The notes under the pieces are model-generated. The model was given only the letters and a program-made list of their open reading frames with translations. It did no database searches and was not told the origin of the DNA. The translations under genes were made by a program, and so were the position numbers. Below, one piece after another: positions 1 to 6,640 of a stretch of 10,583 nt of DNA (position 1 is its first letter; every line of letters starts with the position of its first letter). The stretch lies in contig JAMQCK010001229.1 in assembly GCA_024196135.1 (NCBI GenBank), positions 1 through 10,583 of the forward strand. The letters run 5' to 3'. Origin of the DNA: Pleurotus ostreatus/Saccharomyces cerevisiae fusant (Eukaryota > Opisthokonta).

Positions 1-952
1 TATCCGCTATTCGTCCTCGCTGCGAAGCACGGACACCCCGATGCGGCCTACCGCGCCGGCACCTGCTGCGAGAACGGTTGGGGATGCCGCCGCGAGTCGG
101 CCAAAGCTGTTCAGTTCTATCGCAAAGCCGCAATGGCCTCCCACCCAGGAGCATTATACCGACTCGGCATCGCAGAGCTCAACGGCGAGCTTGGGCTCAG
201 CCGTAGCCCAAGAGAGGGCGTCAAATGGCTCAAACGCAGCGCCGAACACGCCACCGCCGAGTTCCCCCATGCCCTTCACGAGCTCGCCCTCCTCCACGAG
301 CGCGGTATCGAAAACGTCGTCTTCGTCGACTACGAGTACTCGACCGAGCTGCTCGCTCAAGCCGCCGAGCTCGGCTACGCCCCCAGCGCCTATCGCCTCG
401 GCGAATGCTACGAGTATGGGAAGATGGGCTGCCCACAGGATCCGGCGCTCTCAATACATTACTATGTGCGTATAGCCTCAGCGTCCCGCTCGCCCACTGA
501 CCAACCCCTCCCAGAATATCGCCGCACAACAGAATCATCGTGATGCGTGCTTTGCGCTGACAGCATGGTATCTCGTCGGATCGCCCGGAGTACTGCCCCA
601 GTCGGACACGGAGGCATTCCTGTGGGCAAAGAAGGCCGCGGAAGCTGGGTTGGGGAAGGCCATGTACGCCGTCGGGTATTTCCTCGAGGTGGGCATTGGC
701 ACGCCGGCGGACATGCAACAGTACGTCTTCGCGCAGTCGAACGTGTTCTCGGTCTAACTTACGTCTTTCAGAGCATTGGCGTGGTACAAGAAGGCGGCCG
801 AGCAGGGCGACAAGCGTGCGGCGCAACGTCTGAAGGGCTCAAGTCAGCCCGTCTACCAACCAGGTGGTCCCGGGAGCGTACTGCACCGCTCAGAAGGGGA
901 CAGCGCGTCGGTAGGAAAGGGCAAGGATGGGAAGGACTGCGTAATTATGTGA
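1..952 (+). CDS. Skt5/Chs4-like Sel1-repeat chitin synthase activator, 3' part
   Basis: The gene is cut by the window edge, so the N-terminus is missing; 283 residues are visible. Exons are 1-465, 515-720 and 772-952. The introns (49 and 51 nt) start GTGCGT and GTACGT and end CAG; the second has a CTAAC branch site at 754-758. The protein is a run of Sel1-like (TPR-like) repeats, with recurrent blocks such as AAYRAGTCCENGWG, ALYRLGIAELNGELG, SAYRLGECYEYG, KAMYAVGYFLEVGIGTPAD and ALAWYKKAAEQGDKRAAQRL. A short polar tail follows and ends in Cys-Val-Ile-Met at the stop (950-952), a CAAX box. Family knowledge: fungal Skt5/Chs4 proteins bind and activate the class IV chitin synthase Chs3 and bring it to septum or neck sites, and yeast Chs4 carries a C-terminal prenylation box. 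Sel1 repeats alone are not specific, but repeats plus a terminal CAAX box favour this family. The symbol is withheld because several paralogues usually exist. Confidence 0.85.
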
Positions 953-1301
953 GGTCGGGTGCTCACTACACGCACGTTCATCCCGACCTGCTGCCTCTGT
1001 CCCTATCATCACAGTGTATCTTTATTCTCCTCTGCCCTCTCCACCACACCTTTCCTTTCTATAATGACAGATTCGACCCGGACACTTGTACGCGCACCTC
1101 TGATCTTTGCGGACCTGCAGCGCGCGTTAGGACCATATTCGTAGGCGCTACCTCGTGCATCATATAGAAGCTCATGTACATCTGTTACAATGGAATGCGA
1201 CGTAGCGGCAAGCGTCTAATGAACGGACAGTGGGTAATCTGCATAAATTTCTAAGGACTCGCGAAAGCGATAGTAGCACAAACAAAAAGGTAAAAAAGAA
1301 A
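953..1301. other. 3' flank between Skt5-like gene and tRNA
   Basis: This stretch of about 350 bases probably holds the 3' UTR of the Skt5-like gene. It is pyrimidine-rich between about 985 and 1065 and more AT-rich towards 1240-1300. I see no coding signature, no splice-supported exon and no RNA gene apart from the tRNA terminator at its right end. Confidence 0.5.
1292..1297 (-). terminator. RNA polymerase III T-run terminator of tRNA-Ile
   Basis: Six A on the + strand read as TTTTTT on the transcribed strand, starting five bases after the last base of the mature tRNA. T-runs of four or more close to the 3' end are the usual Pol III stop. Confidence 0.75.
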
Positions 1302-1375
1302 TGGCCCGTACGGGGGTCGAACCCGCGACCTTGGCGTTATTAGCACCACGCTCTAACCAACTGAGCTAACCGGCC
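1302..1375 (-). tRNA. tRNA-Ile (anticodon AAU)
   Basis: The 74-nt cloverleaf has no intron. On the - strand it opens GGCCGGT and closes ACGGGCC plus discriminator A. The acceptor stem pairs except for one internal G-G, which as I recall is also seen in metazoan tRNA-Ile(AAU). The D arm region TTAGCTCAGTTGG is a good A box. The anticodon arm is TGGTG-CTAATAA-CGCCA, giving anticodon AAT (A34 normally becomes inosine, reading AUU, AUC and AUA). The T arm GCGGG-TTCGACC-CCCGT contains the B box GGTTCGACC. CCA is not encoded, as expected in eukaryotes. It lies between two convergent protein genes and is transcribed from its own internal promoter. Confidence 0.97.
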
Positions 1376-1631
1376 GATACTTTGTTACGCTTGGCTATAC
1401 AGCTGGCTCCGCAGTCAGATGTCAGCCTGCCCTGTCTCCAGTGTTTGCTCGATGCTGAAGCTTGAATCAGTTGGAGACAGCACCAGGAGCAACATGGATC
1501 ATTGCAAAGGTTGGCGGTGGAGATGCGCGAAGCCTAGGAGCCGCTCGAAAAGCCGCGTTCTCCCAAAGATCGCGTACAAAGAGTGGTATATTGTAGAAGT
1601 CCGCAGCCCACCGAGACCAACCGCAACCACC

Positions 1632-3200
1632 CTACTTCTTCATCTCCAACACCCGCAATGCCTTCGGAATATGCGACCCCTCATCCCGCAAGAACTCCAC
1701 CACCTTATAATTGATCACACGCGTCGCCCCCAGCATGAAGAACCGCAAGTGCGTCAGCTGCGACTGCAGCTCCATCTCCCCGTATTCCTTCCGCATCGCG
1801 TTCTTCACCTTCTCGTACTGCGCGGGCGTGATGGACGGGTAGCGCAGGCGCACGGGGTGCGCGTGGCCGACCCAGGCGGTGTTCATGTTGTGCGTGGTCA
1901 CGTCGCGGAGGGAGTGCGCGTCCTGGAGGGCGGGTTTGGCGGCGGGGGTGCCGCGGTAGGTGATGGGGCGCTGGGCGCCGAGGACGGTCGGTGGAGGGCG
2001 AGGGCGCGCGGGCATGGACATGGAGGTGGTCATTCCGGGTGGGCTAGGCGCGTCGTCCGCCGCGCCATCCATCGACTGGGAGGGCTTCAGCTCCGGTGTC
2101 GCGCTGCCTTCTTCTTCCGAGTCCAAGTCGGGGATGGACAGCGACGCCGGAAGAGGGTCGCGCTTCGGCGGCTGAATTTCCATGAGATAGCCGTGGCATA
2201 TCAAGTCTATACTGGTCTGTAGATAGGTCAGCGCGACATTATATGCGCCAATACGCAGTCCGTACACGTATGATCTCGCCTGCCCTAAGCAAGAGGTCCA
2301 GGAAATTGTTCAGCTGCGCGGCGGCAATATTGTCATTAATGATGCGCAGGACGAGCGAGCGCTCGTTCTCGGTCTTGAAGAAGGAGTAGACGTCCATGTA
2401 GAAGCTAGCCGATAGATCAGTGATTCTGAACGCATGCAGCGGAGAACCTATACGCACCCGAGGACCTTCCCTATCGTATCCCCCATATCCTCAAGGTCGA
2501 CCTCGTCCATGCGCTCCATATCCGCCTTCAGATTATCCAAGAACTCGGCGAACGCGCGAACGACGAAGAAGCCCGGGAGGCGGTTGACCTGTACCAGGCG
2601 TCAGCCGACGCCCTCTCCGATGCATATACCCTGCTAATTACGCACCTTGCTCTCCCGCGCCTGCCGCCAGATCAACAAGAGCGCGCACTCCAGCTCGTGC
2701 GTCCCCATCGGGCGCGCCTTGTAGATCGCCACCTGTATATCCTTGTTCTCCTTGTCGGCCAGCTCCGCTAGCGTCTCGTCGCCGACCGCCTGATGGACGA
2801 TCGCCTCCGTCATGTAGTACGTCGGACTATGCGTCTTCAGGTCGCCAGGATCGGCATCGGAGGACGAAGAGGACGAGGAGGAAGAGGGCGCGAGCGTCGA
2901 CGCGACAGAGGACGCCTTCTCGCCCTCGGCGTCGGTCTTGCTGCGGCGGAAGAAGCCACTAGACGAGGACATGATGCGCGAGAGGGACAGAGCGGACGAG
3001 GACTTCGTCATGGAGGGCGCCGCCAGATTTTCCTCCTTGGCGAGCTTCCGCGCGAGCGAGGGCGACGACGCCATGGATGGAGATTCGCCGTTTGTGGATG
3101 CATCGTCTGCTGCCGACTGAGAAACAGCGAGACCTGCGTTACGCGAAGCGGTCGAAGCGGAGCTGTTGGTAGCCATCTGCTTGCTGGACGAGATTTGCAT
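1632..3200 (-). CDS. unrecognised 469-aa protein with Ser-rich N-terminus
   Basis: I do not recognise the family. Four exons fit one reading frame: 3200-2646, 2588-2458, 2404-2266 and 2216-1632, with introns of 57, 53 and 49 nt (donors GTGCGT, GTGCGT, GTACGG; all end AG). Residues 1 to about 115 are Ser/Ala-rich, with a run of nine Ser, and look disordered. Residues about 120-320 form a compact, probably helical core with segments HELECALLLIWRQARESK, NRLPGFFVVRAFAEFLDNL, MDVYSFFKTENERSLVLRII and AQLNNFLDLLLRAGEIIR. A Pro/Ser/Asp-rich linker follows. The last 80 residues, including YPSITPAQYEKVKNAMRKEY and LTHLRFFMLGATRVINYKVV, look folded. No signal peptide or membrane span is seen. The start could be Met1 (3200) or Met9 (3176): the first has A at -3, while the second would fit a TATATA at 3214-3219. 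The length and splice consistency make a real gene likely; the function is unknown. Confidence 0.8.
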
Positions 3201-3756
3201 AGTCTGTGCTGGGTATATAGAATGTAGATGTAGAGAGCGAGAAGCTCGACGCCGGGCTTTTATGCGCTGCAGGCTGGTTCGCTACCTCCTAAAGAAGACC
3301 GGTTGCACACTGCCCCCGGCCGTCATCATAGCGATACGGTCAATTCCTTCTTTCTTGTGAGCAACCAAGACATTTCGCCTTAGAGTGGTTCTCAGATTCC
3401 GCGAGACAGAATGCACTGCGGGAAGCGCAGAACGGCGGGGATGCGAGTTGAACAAAGGGATCGACGCGTCGGCGATTTGAAATGTCGACGCGCACGTGCA
3501 AGCAGAGGCCCCGCTCGACATGTTCATTTCGACGAGACGGTTCATCTCGGGCCAAATTCCTCCCAAAAATCCATCATTAACAGCGAGTATCAAGGAATTA
3601 TACAGGCTGCGGTATACGGGAATCGCAAACGGTATAATATATGCCTATAGGCGTCGTACAAGAAGATCGCAGAGTCCAGAGTTCCGTACTATCCCGGTGC
3701 ATTGCACATCGCAAGCACAGAGACAAGGACGTCGAAGCAGCTACTGCAGCGACGGC
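3201..3756. promoter_or_regulatory. upstream region of the 469-aa gene and 3' flank of the secreted-protein gene
   Basis: No gene is convincing here. The right part should hold the 3' UTR of the - strand secreted-protein gene; an AT-rich stretch at 3631-3643 could serve in 3' end formation. The left part should be the promoter of the 469-aa gene. It has a TATATA at 3214-3219 (very close to the start codon) and the ten-base palindrome CGACGCGTCG at 3462-3471, which contains the MCB-like core ACGCGT. Open frames here are short and lack splice or composition support. Confidence 0.45.
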
Positions 3757-4799
3757 TCACTGAGCGTCAGGTGCGGCAGTCTCCTCCGGCCGGGCGGACG
3801 AGCCGTCGGAAGACTTGGTGTGGGCACCTTTGCCATGCTCAGCAGTCGCAGACCCTACAGGAGCCTTAGCAGGCTTCGAAGGCGCGACGGATTCCGCTGG
3901 GTGGTGCATGGGTACACTATGCGAGGGGACCGGAGTGTTCGGCGGCGCACGGGAGTTTGCCTCGTCATCGGCCTTCCCGGGCGCATCCAGGTGCTCGTCA
4001 GCCGCGCGCGCTCGCTTGCTAGGAGGCAGGTCAGAGGCGGAGCCATCCGATGCTGCAGCGACTGGTATAGGCACGGGCGGCTGAACGGGAGCGTCCGAGG
4101 GATTGACAGGCGGCTTAACAGGAAGGCTCGAAGGGCTGACAGGCGGCGCCGGCGGAGTAACAGGCAGGTTGGATGGGTTCACAGGTGCCGGAGGGAGGTT
4201 CGACGGGCTGACGGGAACTGGTGGGAGCTGGGAAGGAACCGGCGGTTGTACCGGAGGAGACGGCAGCTGCGAGGGCATGGACGGGACACCGGCAGCAGAC
4301 ATGAAGCTCGAAACAGAAGCAACGGCAGCGCGCAGCTCGTCTAAGCGATCGTCGCTCTCCGCGTCGTAACTCCCATCGTCGTAATCCTCCACGCTCGCAG
4401 CGCCGGCAGTGCCCTCCTTGCCACATAGCGCGTCGGAGATCGGTGTGAGAGGCAGCTTGCGCAGGATCCCACACACCGGACCGGCGAGGCCCAGAGGGCC
4501 AAGAAGGCCGGCGAGAAGGGCTGTCAAGGCGTTAATGAGTAGGTATATGCGTCGCAACATTGTTGGTACGCACGTCCGCGAGCCATCAACTCAGCCCTCT
4601 GCTCCAGCTCATCTGGCGGCACCGCGCGTGCGGAGTTCAAAGACATGTGCCGCGTATGGGCGGTGTGGAAGGACGAGCTGGGCGTCATCCCGCCGTGCTG
4701 GCTTTCGCCGGTAGGAGCGGCGAGCGCCCCGAGGCTGCCAGCCGACGACGAGACGGCGAGAGTGGCGAGGAGGATGGAGGAGCTCGAAGGGATCTTCAT
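3757..4799 (-). CDS. secreted proline-rich repeat protein, 329 aa
   Basis: There are two exons, 4799-4574 and 4520-3757, split by a 53-nt intron (GTGCGT...GACAG) that joins the frames cleanly. Met1 opens a classic signal peptide: a short polar start, a hydrophobic stretch to about residue 25, and an Ala-Leu-Ala-Ala site near residue 27. A second, mildly hydrophobic Gly/Leu stretch (76-95) follows, with two Cys (92, 108) that could pair. Next come an acidic segment (about 119-137), then residues 158-229, tandem Pro repeats built on PS-x-LP and PVxP units. The tail (230-329) is rich in Ala, Ser and Pro and holds a basic PSKRAR cluster at 242-247. It looks like a cell-wall or extracellular low-complexity protein; I know no enzyme with this layout. 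Secretion is inferred from the signal peptide. The basic cluster resembles a nuclear signal, which conflicts with export unless the protein acts in another cell or the cluster is incidental. Confidence 0.8.
4060..4275 (-). repeat. in-frame degenerate proline-rich tandem repeat
   Basis: About 216 bases of the secreted-protein gene encode imperfect repeats of 10-14 residues built on Pro-Ser-x-Leu-Pro followed by PxPV or PPV. Units include PSQLPSPPVQ, PSNLPPAPVN, PSNLPVTPPAPPVS and PSSLPVKPPVN. The DNA is also repetitive: on the + strand, recurring GGGCTGACAGG-like blocks. Such minisatellites often vary in copy number between strains. Confidence 0.75.
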
Positions 4800-4917
4800 C
4801 GTGGACTAGGCGGGTTGGTAAAATTAAGGATTAAAAGGATGTGGGCGTCTAGAAATGTGCGAGATGGAAGTTCGGGAAGAAAGCGAGGGAGGTGTTGTTG
4901 ACGCGTCGCCACGGGCC

Positions 4918-4923
4918 TTTATA
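4918..4923 (-). promoter_or_regulatory. TATA box of the secreted-protein gene
   Basis: TATAAA on the - strand lies 119 bases upstream of the start codon at 4799. The ACGCGT core at 4901-4906 lies between it and the gene. The position is reasonable for a fungal TATA box with a leader of about 60-90 nt, but the motif is short and could be chance. Confidence 0.4.
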
Positions 4924-5039
4924 GTGGAATGCGTGCGCAAACAGCGGAGGGCCAGATCGGGCAGTATGACGAGCTTCGCTGTCGGGCGAGTGCGCACCGA
5001 GAAGGTGTTATTTGGCAGCACTTCGTTTTGACAGAAAGG

Positions 5040-5370
5040 TTAATGGAAGGGACTCCGCCCAATTCGGTGATACCCTGGGCCCATCTCGAGCAGATCTTCC
5101 TCATCGTCCAGTCGCGTTGGTCTTGAGAGCCCGGTGAACTCTTTTGCGCTGAGGACGGCGTGCTCCCAGAGATCACCGAAGAACTCGATGATGGTTGGGC
5201 CCATGCATGTTGACGCGAGGCACCAAAGAAGCGCGGCGGAGCTACCAGATATGTCAAGAAATGTCACTTACGGAAGAAGAACTGTCAAGGGCTACGCACA
5301 GGAAGATCGCGACGATGAAGAAGATGGGCATGAGCGCCTTGACGCTGTCGGTGCTTCCCCCGCTTGTCAT
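5040..5370 (-). CDS. small single-pass membrane protein, 90 aa, unrecognised
   Basis: Two exons, 5370-5300 and 5241-5040, flank a 58-nt intron (GTGCGT...GGTAG, TTGAC branch site). Joining them makes one continuous hydrophobic span, residues about 13-36 (ALMPIFFIVAIFLSAALLWC), which supports the splice. The start codon sits in a near-ideal context, CACCATGA. The N-terminal dozen residues are polar. After the span come an aromatic/acidic segment (EFFGDLWEHA) and an acidic patch LDDEEDLLEM near residues 68-77. There is no cleavable-looking site, so it is more likely an anchor than a signal peptide. Its partner and function are unknown. A GTAAGT lies inside the chosen intron, but using it would leave only 30 nt, too short for splicing. 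Confidence 0.7.
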
Positions 5371-5500
5371 GGTGATTCAGACGACTGAGACGAGGGATTA
5401 TGCGGTGGGGAGGGAGGTCCGTGAGTTTGCTGGTGCAGTAAGCGTAGAAAGTGTATGTTTGCTGAGACTCTTTTCGAGGGAGCTCAACGATAACAGCAAG

Positions 5501-5520
5501 ACGCGTCGCACCGGACGCGT
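5501..5520. promoter_or_regulatory. paired MCB-like ACGCGT sites
   Basis: ACGCGT occurs at 5501-5506 and 5515-5520, eight bases apart. The first lies within GACGCGTC. ACGCGT is the core bound by the fungal G1/S factor MBF (Mbp1-Swi6). The pair sits 130-150 bases upstream of the membrane-protein start and about 95-110 bases upstream of the ATG at 5611. Regulatory use is inferred from the motif only. Confidence 0.35.
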
Positions 5521-5610
5521 TGCTGCTTAGCGCTCGGAAGCCGGTCCGTACGGGGCACACTTGCGGAGTCTTCCGAACATTCCCACGCCTCGTCTTCCTC
5601 CGCTCACGCG

Positions 5611-5727
5611 ATGTTCGACTTCATGGAAGCCATTGTGAAGCCCGTAGCGCCTAGCTCAACGTTTCCTTGCAGCAAACTGTATGCGCCTACAAACACCTCC
5701 GAAGGTCAGACGGCCCGTCGGCAGTAG
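5611..5727 (+). other. short open frame or possible 5' exon, 38 codons
   Basis: An ATG at 5611 follows a pyrimidine-rich leader-like tract and opens 38 codons starting MFDFMEAIVKPVAPSS, ending at a TAG at 5725-5727. I could not link it to a downstream exon with a sensible donor and acceptor. It may be a small gene, the start of a decayed gene, or chance. Confidence 0.2.
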
Positions 5728-5991
5728 ACTGAGCGCATCAGCGCGCCTCAGTGGACAGCGCCTCACCTCCTCGATGGTTAAATCGCTGGTCCCTTCATGA
5801 AAGGATGAGGCGGATGCGCGGACTCGCAGTCTCAAGCTGAGCATGCGCTCATTTCCCTGCTATGGCGCGACCCAGGCAATCTCTGTGCTTGAATGGAATT
5901 CTCAGTCGCCTGACTCCTCCATCCATATGGGCACGGCGCTTTGTACTTCGCTTGCGCTCCTCTGCAACGTTCGCCCTATCTTGACAGGTCT

Positions 5992-6008
5992 CTGGGCAAC
6001 TTGCCCAG
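5992..6008. repeat. 17-base palindrome in the kinase upstream region
   Basis: CTGGGCAA and TTGCCCAG flank a single C, giving a perfect inverted repeat with eight-base arms. The spacing suits a dimeric transcription factor, but no specific factor is implied by the sequence. Confidence 0.4.
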
Positions 6009-6640
6009 TGCGAGCTGCATATGGGCTTCGTGTAGCTACTCCAGTGCCGACCTGCTCGTATCGTGTTATCACCCACGATGAGTAGGCTTATCCCGGGGTA
6101 AACCTCGTTCATGAGATCATGTCAATGAGCAGCTCACTCAGCGCTCACGTCCTTCCATTGAGTGGCTTTGCGGATGGAAGATCTACTATACGATAGATTG
6201 CATGCGTAGATCAGTATTAGTGACAATGTTATGAATTGCATTCCTCGTCCTTTCCTGCATAGAGGGAAAGAACGAAGCCGGGTAGCATACCAGACGAACA
6301 AAGGGCGTCATCGAAACAGGCGAAATGCAATCACGCCCTGGGCCAGCCTTCGCAGGGGCAGCCACATGGCAACGGCAGTAACCCGCACCGCGATAAATTG
6401 GGTCACCGCATTGCTTGTCATCGACCACCACATCTCCTGTCTTTGTCCTCGTCCCCGTTTACGTCCTTGAACGAATCAGCGCATCTCATCATCTCACGCC
6501 CATCGCGACGAACAACATCACCGCGAACGAAAGGAATCTTGCCGAACACACGGCTAGCCATACACCTTGTCTTGTGCGACGCGAATCGACAGGAGAGGAT
6601 ATCGCACATCTGAGCAGAGCGTGCTAACGAAGGATACGAC

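Larger units (their letters stand above)
5371..6640. promoter_or_regulatory. divergent intergenic region between membrane-protein gene and kinase gene
   Basis: This 1.27-kb gap is the longest stretch without a convincing gene. It separates divergently transcribed genes and must contain both promoters. It holds paired ACGCGT sites near 5501-5520, a short open frame at 5611-5727, and a 17-base palindrome at 5992-6008. The last 200 bases before the kinase are CA/TC-rich, like a fungal leader. Open frames of 60-100 codons occur on both strands but overlap each other, lack linkable splice sites and show no recognisable protein. Confidence 0.5.

Noticed and set aside
547..1167. 206-codon + strand frame
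   Set aside because: It runs through the second intron and stop of the Skt5-like gene in a different frame; the Sel1 repeats and CVIM end are in the other frame.
1419..2222. Long + strand open frame of 267 codons
   Set aside because: It overlaps exon 4 of the - strand 469-aa gene, is Arg/His-rich and looks like the antisense shadow of GC-rich coding DNA.
2426..2457. 32-nt intron as an alternative to 2405-2457
   Set aside because: It also keeps the frame, but 32 nt is too short for splicing; the 53-nt version has a CTGAT branch-like site and a normal length.
3214..3219. TATATA as the TATA box of the 469-aa gene
   Set aside because: It is only 14-19 bases upstream of the chosen start codon, too close unless translation begins at Met9; left undecided rather than listed.
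3496..4344. Long + strand open frame of 282 codons, very Arg-rich
   Set aside because: It is antisense to the secreted Pro-rich protein, whose signal peptide, clean intron and organised repeats make the - strand the coding one.
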